Assembly (NCBI GenBank): GCA_963824225.1
Contig: CAWGOF010000003.1
Span: 2,418,001-2,482,000, forward strand
Source of the DNA: CAWGOF01 sp963824225
GTDB lineage: Bacteria > Acidobacteriota > Polarisedimenticolia > Polarisedimenticolales > Polarisedimenticolaceae
Direction of reading: 5' to 3'
Length of the DNA stretch: 64,000 nucleotides
In this document: positions 54,401 through 61,456 of the stretch, piece by piece
Position numbering within the stretch: the first letter of the stretch is position 1
How the letters are laid out: every line of letters starts with the position of its first letter
Translations under genes and position numbers: made by a program
The notes under the pieces: generated by a model
Seen by the model: the letters and a program-made list of their open reading frames with translations, nothing else
What the model was told of the DNA's origin: nothing
Database searches by the model: none

Positions 54401-54631
54401 AGGGGCACCGTGTGTGCCGCTTCCTCGCCCTACCTCTGGAATGCTCCACCGACGACGATCGATCCGTCGGGACTCGTGTGGTGGATCGTCGTGGCCTCGG
54501 ACGCGGGCGGCGTCGAGGGCTCGTGGGGCACGAACGGCGCGGGTGACGAACGGAACGGCCCCGGGCCGGGCGGGTCGTCCGGATCCTGCGGCTCCCTGGG
54601 AAAGAGCCTTTCGAACACCTGCGGCCGCTGA
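51494..54631 (+). CDS. Secreted PQQ-sugar-dehydrogenase-like protein with PKD, Ig/FN3 and LamG domains
   Basis: A 1045-residue protein; the TTG at 51494 gives a signal peptide (LPWLAACLAVSCLASGAGA). Residues ~25-405 are a soluble-glucose/sorbosone-dehydrogenase-type propeller: VNTYLDRGMLGIALHPDFEHNGYVYL, which includes the conserved catalytic-type His, GKLLRVN and VWAYGLRNPFRFALHP, and GYVG-type strands. A PKD domain (~410-495), an Ig-like region (~495-595), an FN3 domain (~597-695) and a LamG/concanavalin-like domain (~700-896) follow. The C-terminal ~145 residues contain paired Cys. PQQ binding is predicted by family only. It interrupts the sugar locus and may act on an external carbohydrate. 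Confidence 0.85.
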   Translation: MHRRLPWLAACLAVSCLASGAGAETFVDPSFSSELVTVLGQYKPVGLAWSPDGDMFILQRDGVVRVFAGGQLLPAPFLDFSAKVNTYLDRGMLGIALHPDFEHNGYVYLTYVHEPLGNTSDAGPKLARLVRVTADPANHHVALPGSEVVLIGDLPSSYPAHSIGAVRFAPDGTLFLGNGDGAAPQRSQAGSLEALSLDSYRGKLLRVNADGAAPGDNPFDDGTNSIRSKVWAYGLRNPFRFALHPTTGEPFIGDVGWDTWEEIDHGPPGSNFGWPCYEGPDPQEFYSVDFPSTCALVPPSSIIAPAFTYSHGDRPPVPGAIVAGDSVTAGTFYTGEAYPSTYAGNFFFADYVAGWLMRMELDPGGDVSGVEPFADGLDGPVAIEMGPDGLLYYASFVSGEIRRIRHLGPTAVASASPAHGFSPLSVAFSSSGSAPGPGGSYLWEFDDGATSTAPNPSHTYVSGTVKTYDARLTVTDASARSSTAHVAITINSVPPTPQISSPPSGSSVLPGEIVGFSGSAFDPEDGGLSRSKLTWTIVLHHDAHVHTVVTAAGVYQGSFQAEYHGTGSYFYEIELRAVDSSGLASVVTRTVSLLPDTMAPTAPGSTSAVPVGPGRIDLAWIPAYDLGGIAGYRVERCVGAGCTTFAALATVASPSFADGGLAPSTVYRYRVRAVDPTGNLGPYASVAQATTPAASGPAGLVASYPFDEGSGTTAHDTTGHGHDGTVVGAAWDANGKTGGCLDFGGGGDLVQIPASPALDFTTGATTEAWVFPTTSLTGWASVVQHAINDYFLHASHAAGAMRPAVGITTGSQIQWIGSTSPIPVGTWTHLAMTYGGGALRLYINGAQAVSTMLPNGITATSNQVTVGGNVPYGEYFRGRIDDVRLYNRALSASEIQADMLAPAAPASSAPPVVPDGSGGPAMTVAKNNPAGSSLLLTWDEASCAGPFGHRVIYGGGSQFPSSHLGVFGMRGTVCAASSPYLWNAPPTTIDPSGLVWWIVVASDAGGVEGSWGTNGAGDERNGPGPGGSSGSCGSLGKSLSNTCGR

Positions 54632-54674
54632 CCAACAGCGGTACCTTTCGGAGGAGGTCCCACCGGGCCCGGAC

Positions 54675-55967
54675 GTGAGAACGCCGAGAATCGCGATACT
54701 GGCCATGCCCGCAGGAAAGGGAAACCTGGGGGACGAGGCGCTACTGGCCTCGGCGATCCAGAACGTCCGCCTGCGCGTTCCGGACGCTCAGATCTTCGCC
54801 TTGACCGGCAACCCCGGCGACACGCGCTCGCGCCACGGCATCGACGCGATCGCGACCGGCGCGGCTACCGCTCCGTCGGGCCGCGCGGCGAGCGCCGGAA
54901 AGAACGGGTCGCTGCGGAACGGCCTCAAGCGCGTGCCCGGTCTGCGGGCCGCGATTCGCGCCGCGCGAGTGCCGATCCACGGCGCGGCGAGTCTCGCTCG
55001 CGAGGTCGGCGCGCTCGCTCGAGCGCTCGATCGCTTGCGCGGAACGCGCCTCCTCGTCGTGTCGGGGTCGGGCGTCCTGTCCGATCACTTCGGCGGGCCG
55101 ATGAACCTGCCGTACACGCTGTGGAAATGGTGCGTCGCCGCGCGGCTCGCCGGAGCGCGGATCGTGTTCCTGAGCATGGGCGCGGGGCCGCTCGATTCAC
55201 GGCTCAGCCGCTGGTTCATCAAGCGCAGCCTGAACTGGTCGGACTACCGCTCGTTGCGCGACGAGAGCTCGAAGCGTCTCGTCGATGGTCTGGGCGTGCG
55301 CGCCCCGACACCGCTCTATCCGGATCTGGCCCACAGCCTGCACCTCCCCGGCACGCCGCGGCGCTCGACGTCCGGACCCGCGCGGGAGATCGGGGTCAAC
55401 CCGTTTCCGCAGTACGACCCGCGGTACTGGCCCGTGCAGGACGCCGGGTCGTACCGCCAGTACCTCGATCGGCTGGCCGAGTTCTGCGTCGCGCTCCTGC
55501 GCCGCGGTGCACGACTGCACCTGTTCCCGACCCAGCTGCGGAGCGACACGCTCGTCATCGCCGACCTGCGAGACGCGATCCTGCGCAGGATGCCCGAAGC
55601 GCTCGATCGGGTCGTCGTGCCCCGCGTCGAAACGATCGAGGACCTGACGGCCGTGCTCGATCGCGTCGATCTCGTCGTCGCGACCCGGTTCCACGGGATT
55701 CTGCTGGCGCTGATGCGCGCGCGTCCCGTGCTCGCGGTGTCGAACCACAACAAGATGACCGAGCTGATGGTCGCGGCGGGGCAAGCTGAGTTCGTCCTGC
55801 CGATCGACGGGATCGATCCGCAGATTCTGCTCGAGCGGTTCCTGGCCCTCGAAGCTGGCCGCGAGCGCATCGAAGCCGACCTCGGCCGGCGCATGGCCGA
55901 GTTCGACCGGCGTCTCGCCGAGCAGTACGATGCCGCGCTGTCGAGCCTAGGCGAGGCGCACGCATGA
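54675..55967 (+). CDS. Polysaccharide pyruvyl transferase family protein (CsaB-like)
   Basis: A 430-residue protein from the GTG at 54675; an AGGAGG lies about 20 nt upstream, and the longer frame is shadow. Family motifs are AILAMPAGKGNLGDEALLASAIQNVR, LLVVSGSGVLSDHFGGPMNLPYTLWKW, RSLRDESSKRLVDGLGV and VVATRFHGILLALMRARPVLAVSNHNKMTELM. Such enzymes add ketal-linked pyruvate to cell-wall or exopolysaccharide sugars using PEP. Its 3' end overlaps the next gene (ATGA), so it is coupled to the GT2 gene. Together they suggest a pyruvylated surface glycan. Confidence 0.9.
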   Translation: MRTPRIAILAMPAGKGNLGDEALLASAIQNVRLRVPDAQIFALTGNPGDTRSRHGIDAIATGAATAPSGRAASAGKNGSLRNGLKRVPGLRAAIRAARVPIHGAASLAREVGALARALDRLRGTRLLVVSGSGVLSDHFGGPMNLPYTLWKWCVAARLAGARIVFLSMGAGPLDSRLSRWFIKRSLNWSDYRSLRDESSKRLVDGLGVRAPTPLYPDLAHSLHLPGTPRRSTSGPAREIGVNPFPQYDPRYWPVQDAGSYRQYLDRLAEFCVALLRRGARLHLFPTQLRSDTLVIADLRDAILRRMPEALDRVVVPRVETIEDLTAVLDRVDLVVATRFHGILLALMRARPVLAVSNHNKMTELMVAAGQAEFVLPIDGIDPQILLERFLALEAGRERIEADLGRRMAEFDRRLAEQYDAALSSLGEAHA

Positions 55968-56869
55968 GCGAGCGCGTCCCCCGGATCAGCGTCGGCATGC
56001 CGGTGTACAACGGCGGCCGATACCTGCGGCGGTCGATCGATTCGATCCTGGGCCAGACCGTCGAAGACCTCGAGCTCGTGATCTCGGACAACGCGTCGAC
56101 CGACGGAAGCGACGAGGTGTGCCGCGAGGCCGCAGCCGCCGATCCTCGCGTGCGCTACGCACGCAACGCCCAGAACATCGGCGCGGCCGCGAACTACAAC
56201 GCCGTGTTCCACCGCTCGCTCGCGCCGTACTTCAAGTGGACGTCGGCCAGTGACGTGTGCGAGGCAACGCTCCTCGAGCGCTGCGCCGCGGTGCTCGACG
56301 CCCGTTCGGACGTCGTGCTGTGCTATCCGCGCACACGGCTGTTCGACGAGACGACGGGGACGATGACCGACTACGTCGACGGCCTCGATTTGCAGGACGA
56401 GGATCCGGTCGCGCGGTTCATCGCCTGCCAGGAGCGGCTGCGGCTGAACAACGCGATGAACGGCGTCGTGCGCCGCGACGCGCTCGCGCGGACCCCGCTG
56501 ATGAAATCGTTCCTGTCTGCGGATTGCTGCATGCTCGTCGAGCTCGCCCTGCACGGGAAGTTCGTCGAGGTCCCGGAGTTCCTGTACTACCGGCGGATGG
56601 AGCCGCAGACCGCGACCAAGCTCAAGAGCCCCGAAGAGGTGCGCCGGCACTGGGACCCCCGGAGCCGTGCGCCGGTCACGCTGGTCGGGTGGAAGATGGC
56701 GCGCGAGTACTACGGGGCGATCCGGCGCGCGCCGCTTTCGCTGTCCCAGCGCACGCGCCTCGGCGCCCACCTGGTCCGCTGGACCGGCTGGGCGCGGGCC
56801 GAGCTCGCCGGCGAGCTGCACGACGCGTGGACGGCGCGCCGCCGCGCGCGGAGCGGGAGTCGTCCGTGA
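55964..56869 (+). CDS. Family 2 glycosyltransferase
   Basis: A 301-residue GT-A enzyme with ISVGMPVYNGGRYLRRSIDSILGQTVEDLELVISDNASTDGSDE at the N-terminus. The usual DxD position reads SASDV, a recognisable but atypical form. It lacks a membrane anchor, so it is probably cytoplasmic, adding a sugar to a lipid-linked or growing glycan. It is translationally coupled on both sides, to the pyruvyltransferase and to rfbC. The donor sugar is unknown, but the presence of rfbC and UGD makes a deoxysugar or uronic acid plausible. Confidence 0.93.
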   Translation: MSERVPRISVGMPVYNGGRYLRRSIDSILGQTVEDLELVISDNASTDGSDEVCREAAAADPRVRYARNAQNIGAAANYNAVFHRSLAPYFKWTSASDVCEATLLERCAAVLDARSDVVLCYPRTRLFDETTGTMTDYVDGLDLQDEDPVARFIACQERLRLNNAMNGVVRRDALARTPLMKSFLSADCCMLVELALHGKFVEVPEFLYYRRMEPQTATKLKSPEEVRRHWDPRSRAPVTLVGWKMAREYYGAIRRAPLSLSQRTRLGAHLVRWTGWARAELAGELHDAWTARRRARSGSRP

Positions 56870-57402
56870 AGCTCGTCGAGACACCGATCGCCGGGGTGTG
56901 GGTCGTCGAGATCGAGCGCCGCGAGGATCCGCGCGGGTTCTTCGCCCGCGCGTGGTGCGGCCAGGAGTTCGCCCGGCTGGGCCTCGATCCGCGGCTGGTG
57001 CAGATCAACCTCGGATTCAACCTGCGGGCCGGAACGGTGCGCGGGATGCATTTCCAGCGCACGCCGTTCGAGGAGACGAAGCTCGTGCGCTGCACGCGCG
57101 GCGCCGTGTTCGACGTCGCGGTCGATCTGCGACCGAGCTCGCCGACGTACCGGCGCTGGACCGGTGCCGAGCTGACGGCGGACAACCATCGCATGCTGTA
57201 CGTCCCGCACGGTTGCGCGCACGGGTACCAGACGCTCGTCGACGACACCGAGCTGTGCTACCAGACGTCCGAGGTCTACGCGCCCGAGCACGCGACGGGC
57301 GTGCGCTACGATGACCCGACGCTCGCGATCCGCTGGCCCGGGCCGGTGACGGTCCTGTCGGACGCCGATCGTGCGTGGCCGCTCGTGGAGGAGAACCGAT
57401 GA
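56866..57402 (+). CDS. rfbC: dTDP-4-dehydrorhamnose 3,5-epimerase family protein
   Basis: A 178-residue cupin from the GTG at 56866. The catalytic His region is GTVRGMHFQ, with downstream KLVRCTRGAVFDVAVDLR, RMLYVPHGCAHGYQTL and ELCYQTSEVYAPEHATGVRYDDPTLAIRWP. RmlC-type enzymes epimerise dTDP-4-keto-6-deoxy sugars, producing the rhamnose precursor or related isomers. In this locus it may act on a CDP- or dTDP-linked sugar together with the downstream oxidoreductase. The rfbA and rfbB partners lie 28 kb upstream. Confidence 0.93.
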   Translation: MKLVETPIAGVWVVEIERREDPRGFFARAWCGQEFARLGLDPRLVQINLGFNLRAGTVRGMHFQRTPFEETKLVRCTRGAVFDVAVDLRPSSPTYRRWTGAELTADNHRMLYVPHGCAHGYQTLVDDTELCYQTSEVYAPEHATGVRYDDPTLAIRWPGPVTVLSDADRAWPLVEENR

Positions 57403-58718
57403 TCATCGTCGACACCGCGCTCGACGCGCGCGAGCGCGAGGGCCGACCCGTGCGGGTGGCCATCGTCGGCCTGGGGTACATGGGCCGGGCGATCGCCCGA
57501 CAGCTCCTGCGGCCGGTCCCGGGGATGCGCCTGGCCGCCGTGTTCAACCGCACGCCGGCCGAGGCCGAGCGGACGTTCCGCGAGGCCGGACACGACGCGC
57601 CGCAGCGTTGCGCGTCCGCGGCCCAGCTCGGGCAGGCGCTGGCCGCCGGTCGGGCCGCCGCGGTCGACGATCCGATGCTTCTGACCCACGCCGACGGCCT
57701 CGACGTGATCCTCGAGGCCACGGGCGAGGTCGAGTTCGGGGCGTCGATCGCGCTGTCCGCACTCGAGCACGGGAAGCACGTCGTGCTGATGAACGCCGAG
57801 CTCAACGCGACGGTCGGTCCGATCCTCAAGACCTACGCGGATCGGTCGGGCGTCGTGCTGACCGATACCGACGGCGACGAGCCCGGCGTGGCGATGAACC
57901 TCGTGCGCTTCGCTCGGACGATCGGCTACGAGCCGGTGTGCGCGGGGAACCTCAAGGGGATGATCGACCCGTACCGGACGCCCGAGACGCAGCGCGAGTT
58001 CGCCGAGCGCAACAACCAGAAGCCGATCATGATCACGTCGTTTGCCGACGGCACGAAGCTGTCGATGGAGGCGACGATCCTGGCCAACGCCGCCGGATTC
58101 GGCGTCGCGCGCCGCGGGATGCTCGGCCATCGCTGCGCGCACGTCAAGGACACGCTGAAGCTGTTCACTCCCGAGCAGTTCGCGAACGGCGGCCTCGTGG
58201 ACTACCTCCTGGGCGCCGACCCGCACACCGGGGCGTTCGTCCTGGGGTACAACGAGAACCCGATCGATCGGCAGTACATGGGGTACTTCAAGATGGGCGA
58301 CGGCCCGCTGTACTGCTTCTACACGCCGTACCATTTGCCGCACCTGCAGATCCTGACCACCGTTGCCCGCGCCGCGCTGTTCGGCGATCCGACCGTCACG
58401 CCGCGCGGCCGCCCGCACTGCGAGGTGATCGCGATGGCCAAGCGGGATCTCGCGGCCGGCGAGACGCTCGATGGGATCGGCGGGTTCTGCTGCTACGGGA
58501 CGATCGAGAACGCCGACGTGGCCCATGGCGGGCGCCATCTACCGATGGGGTTGACCGACGCGTGCCGCGTCCGACGCGCCCTGCCCAAGGACCACGCCCT
58601 GACGTATGACGACGTGGACCTTCCCGAGGGCCGGCTCGTCGATCGTCTGCGCCGCGAGCAGGACGAGCGGTTCGGGGCCGAGCTCCAGGCTCAGCGCAAG
58701 CGCAGCTTGCGGCAGTAG
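57399..58718 (+). CDS. NAD(P)-dependent oxidoreductase with C-terminal SAF domain
   Basis: A 439-residue protein starting at the ATG at 57399 (ATGA overlap with rfbC). The N-terminal Rossmann motif is VRVAIVGLGYMGRAIARQLLRP, as in homoserine-dehydrogenase-like enzymes, and the middle has VLEATGEVEFGASIAL and EHGKHVVLMNAELNATVGPIL. Residues ~350-420 form a SAF domain (VIAMAKRDLAAGETLDGIGG, LPMGLTDACRVRRALPKDHALTYDDVDLP), as found in NeuB-like and FlgA-like proteins. Such fusions recur in surface-sugar loci and may make an unusual branched or keto sugar; the reaction is not established. Its last 28 bp overlap the PIG-L gene in a convergent arrangement. Confidence 0.88.
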   Translation: MIIVDTALDAREREGRPVRVAIVGLGYMGRAIARQLLRPVPGMRLAAVFNRTPAEAERTFREAGHDAPQRCASAAQLGQALAAGRAAAVDDPMLLTHADGLDVILEATGEVEFGASIALSALEHGKHVVLMNAELNATVGPILKTYADRSGVVLTDTDGDEPGVAMNLVRFARTIGYEPVCAGNLKGMIDPYRTPETQREFAERNNQKPIMITSFADGTKLSMEATILANAAGFGVARRGMLGHRCAHVKDTLKLFTPEQFANGGLVDYLLGADPHTGAFVLGYNENPIDRQYMGYFKMGDGPLYCFYTPYHLPHLQILTTVARAALFGDPTVTPRGRPHCEVIAMAKRDLAAGETLDGIGGFCCYGTIENADVAHGGRHLPMGLTDACRVRRALPKDHALTYDDVDLPEGRLVDRLRREQDERFGAELQAQRKRSLRQ

Positions 58719-59338
58719 AACGCCTCGGCCGAGCCCTCGGGGGCGTTGCACTCCACGCCGCGCAACCGCATCAACCCGGCGAACGTGTCGGCCGTGAACC
58801 ACGGCCGCGTGGCCTGCGACGGAAAGCACCCGAGCACGTGCTCGATCTTGCGGTCGCGCACCCTCGCGCTCAGCGGGACGAACACGTTCGGCGAGCCCAG
58901 GCCCCCGTCGTACTTCGGGATCTCGTACTCCAGGATCAGGTGGTCGCGCCACGTGTTCCACGTCAGCTCGGCCAGCAGCCGATGATCCTGGTGCAGGTCG
59001 CCACCGTAGTGCGTGAGGATCAGGTCCGGTTGGACCTCGATCTTGAGCGCTTCGAACTTGTCCTTGATCTCCGCGCCGACCCACGGGAAGTAGCTCCCGC
59101 GATGGTCCAGGATCTCGACCGCCTTGTGCCGCGCGGCGGCGAGGAACAGGTCGGCCGCCCGCCGCGCTTCGGCCGCCCGCAGCGCGTCCGAGCTGAACAC
59201 GCACCAGTGGAACCGCAGCTCGGGATCGCGCTCGGCGAGCGTCAGGATCGTTCCCCCGCAGCCGATCTCGAGGTCGTCGCAGTGCGCGCCCAGGCACAGC
59301 ACGGTCCGGGCGCCGCGGGGCAGCTCGAGTGCGATCAT
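58691..59338 (-). CDS. PIG-L family deacetylase
   Basis: A 215-residue zinc-dependent deacetylase. Signature motifs are LCLGAHCDDLEIGCGGT near the N-terminus (the AHxDD site) and THYGGDLHQDHRLL, which supplies the second metal ligands. PIG-L enzymes remove acetyl groups from GlcNAc-type sugars or from glycoconjugates and related small molecules. In this locus it probably de-N-acetylates a sugar intermediate. It lies 7 bp after the RfbF gene in the minus-strand operon and converges with the SAF oxidoreductase gene. Confidence 0.93.
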   Translation of the reverse strand: MIALELPRGARTVLCLGAHCDDLEIGCGGTILTLAERDPELRFHWCVFSSDALRAAEARRAADLFLAAARHKAVEILDHRGSYFPWVGAEIKDKFEALKIEVQPDLILTHYGGDLHQDHRLLAELTWNTWRDHLILEYEIPKYDGGLGSPNVFVPLSARVRDRKIEHVLGCFPSQATRPWFTADTFAGLMRLRGVECNAPEGSAEAFYCRKLRLR

Positions 59339-59345
59339 CGGCGAC

Positions 59346-60119
59346 TCAGCGATCCCACGGCCGGGCGCCCGTCGCGTACAGGTCGTCGAGCGTCTTCCAG
59401 TCCTTGAACGTGTCCATGCAGCGCCAGAAGCCGGTGTGCCGGTAGGTCCACAGCCGACGCGCGGCGATCAGCCGGTGGAACGGCTCGTCGACCAGCTCCT
59501 CGCCATCCTTCATGTAGTCGAAGATCTCCCGGCGCAGGACGAAGAACCCGCCGTTGCACCACAGATCGGCCGCCGACATCGGCTCGATCTGCTGGACCTG
59601 GCCCGCATCGTTCGATGCGACCGCGTGGAGGCTCGTCGCCATCCTCACGCTGGCGAACCCGGCGACCGCGCCCGAAGCACGGAACTCGTCGATCTGCCGA
59701 TCGAGCGGCAGGTCGGCCAGCCCGTCGCTGTAGTTGGCCAGGAACATCTCGTCCTGCGCGACGTACGGCTCGACGACCCGCAGTCGCTGGCCGATGTTCG
59801 AGTACAGCCCGGTATCGACGAACGAGATCGACCAGTCGTCGATGTCCGACGCGAACAGCTCGACGCGCCGGCCCTTTCGGCCCCCGGTCAAGCGGAAGTC
59901 GTTCGATCGGCACTCGTCGTAGTTGAGGAAGTACTGCTTGATCAGGTCGCCGCGGTAGCCCAGGCAGAGGAGGAACTCCTTGTGCCCGTAGCTCGCGTAC
60001 CAGCGCATGAGGTGCCAGATGATCGGCCGGGGGCCGATCTCGACGAGCGGCTTGGGGATCGTCTCCGAGTGCTCGCGCAGGCGCGTGCCGAGGCCGCCGC
60101 AGAACAGCACGACCTTCAT
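59346..60119 (-). CDS. rfbF: Glucose-1-phosphate cytidylyltransferase-like nucleotidyltransferase
   Basis: A 257-residue GT-A-type nucleotidyltransferase with FCGGLGTRLREHSETIPKPLVEIGPRPIIWHLMRWYASYGHKEFLLCLGYRGDLIKQYFLNY, split here as GGLGTRL and PKPLVEIGPRP, which closely matches RfbF. RfbF makes CDP-glucose for dideoxysugars. No CDP-glucose dehydratase (rfbG) gene is visible in the window, so the product may be used by a different pathway. The ATG overlaps the UGD stop (ATGA). Assignment to CTP specificity is by family. Confidence 0.9.
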   Translation of the reverse strand: MKVVLFCGGLGTRLREHSETIPKPLVEIGPRPIIWHLMRWYASYGHKEFLLCLGYRGDLIKQYFLNYDECRSNDFRLTGGRKGRRVELFASDIDDWSISFVDTGLYSNIGQRLRVVEPYVAQDEMFLANYSDGLADLPLDRQIDEFRASGAVAGFASVRMATSLHAVASNDAGQVQQIEPMSAADLWCNGGFFVLRREIFDYMKDGEELVDEPFHRLIAARRLWTYRHTGFWRCMDTFKDWKTLDDLYATGARPWDR

Positions 60120-61456
60120 GACGCCCCGATCCCCTCGTATCGCGTGAACCGCGTCTTGTCCAGCACGCGCCGGCCGTCGACGACGACGGGCGGCGCCGGC
60201 ATCGCCCCGATCATCTCATGCAACGCCTGGAACTCGTCCCAGCGTGTCACGAGGAGCACGGCCTGGGCCCCGGCGACCGCCTGCTCCAGGCTCGCGGCGA
60301 AGCGCACGCGGTCGGCGGGCAGCTCGCGTGCGGCGGCGCCGGCGGCGATCGGGTCGTAGGCCGTCACGACCGCCCCGGCGTCGAGCAGCAGCCGAACGAT
60401 CGGCAGCGCCGGCGACTCGCGCACGTCGTCCGTGTCGGGCTTGAACGCCAGACCGAGCACCGTGACGCGCACGCCATCGAGCTGGGGGAAGTGGCGGCCG
60501 AGGAGCTCGAGCATCCGCCGCGGCTGGGACCGGTTGATGTCGAGCACGGCCGGGAGGAGCCGCATCGCCGCTCCGGCCTCGCGTCCCTGGGCCGCGAGGG
60601 CGGCCACGTCCTTGGGCAGGCAGCTCCCACCGAACCCGCAGCCCGCTTCGAGGAACGCCGTGATCGGAGCGACGACGCGCCGGCCATCCGGCAGTCGTGT
60701 CGTGAAGTACTGCGCCAGGTGCACGCCGCGCATCACGTCGGCCACGTCGACCGCGCCGAGCGCCGTGCACAGCCCGGCGATCTCGTTCGAGAACGAGATC
60801 AAGGTCGCGAGGACCGAGTTCGACGCGTACTTGATCATCTCCGCGGTCTTGTTCGTCGTGCGCACACGCGGAACGTCGGGGAACGCGGCGTACAGCTCGT
60901 CGAGCCGGTCGATCGTCCGATCGTCGATCCCGCCGAGGACGATCCGGTCCGGGCTCTGGAAATCGCGCACGGCCACGCCCTCGGTCAGGAACTCGGGGTT
61001 CATCCCCACGCCGAAGTCGCGCCCGGCGCGCTTGCCCGACGCCTCCTCGAGCAGCGGGCGGACGACGTCGTCCGTCGTTCCGGGAACGACCGTGCTCTTG
61101 ACCACCACGACGTGATACGCGTTCTTGTCCCGCAGCACGGCGCCGATCTGTCGTGCGACCTCGCGCACGAACCGCAGGTCGATGCGCTCGCCGTCGAACG
61201 GCGTCCCGACGGCGACGAGGGTCAGATCGGATCCGAGGACCGCCTCCCGCAGATCGGTCGTGGCTTCCAGACCCCGTCCGACGTGCCGGCGCAGCAGCTC
61301 GTCGAGCCCGTCCTCGTGGATCGGAGCCTCGCCGCGGCGGATCCGCTCGACCTTCTCCCGATCGACGTCGACGCAGACGACGGCATGGCCCTTGTCGGCC
61401 AGGCACGCGCCCGACACGAGCCCGACGTACCCCGTTCCGACGACAGAAACGCGCAT
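60116..61456 (-). CDS. UDP-glucose/GDP-mannose 6-dehydrogenase family
   Basis: A 446-residue protein from the ATG at 61456. The NAD motif is VSVVGTGYVGLVSGACLADKGHAVVCVD, the catalytic Cys is C279 in GCGFGGSCLPKDVAAL, and VLGLAFKPDTDDVRESPAL and the C-terminal substrate domain are complete. The family oxidises nucleotide hexoses to uronic acids in two steps, usually UDP-glucose to UDP-glucuronate. The next gene product upstream in the operon resembles UDP-glucuronate decarboxylase, which favours UDP-glucose as substrate. Confidence 0.95.
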   Translation of the reverse strand: MRVSVVGTGYVGLVSGACLADKGHAVVCVDVDREKVERIRRGEAPIHEDGLDELLRRHVGRGLEATTDLREAVLGSDLTLVAVGTPFDGERIDLRFVREVARQIGAVLRDKNAYHVVVVKSTVVPGTTDDVVRPLLEEASGKRAGRDFGVGMNPEFLTEGVAVRDFQSPDRIVLGGIDDRTIDRLDELYAAFPDVPRVRTTNKTAEMIKYASNSVLATLISFSNEIAGLCTALGAVDVADVMRGVHLAQYFTTRLPDGRRVVAPITAFLEAGCGFGGSCLPKDVAALAAQGREAGAAMRLLPAVLDINRSQPRRMLELLGRHFPQLDGVRVTVLGLAFKPDTDDVRESPALPIVRLLLDAGAVVTAYDPIAAGAAARELPADRVRFAASLEQAVAGAQAVLLVTRWDEFQALHEMIGAMPAPPVVVDGRRVLDKTRFTRYEGIGAS

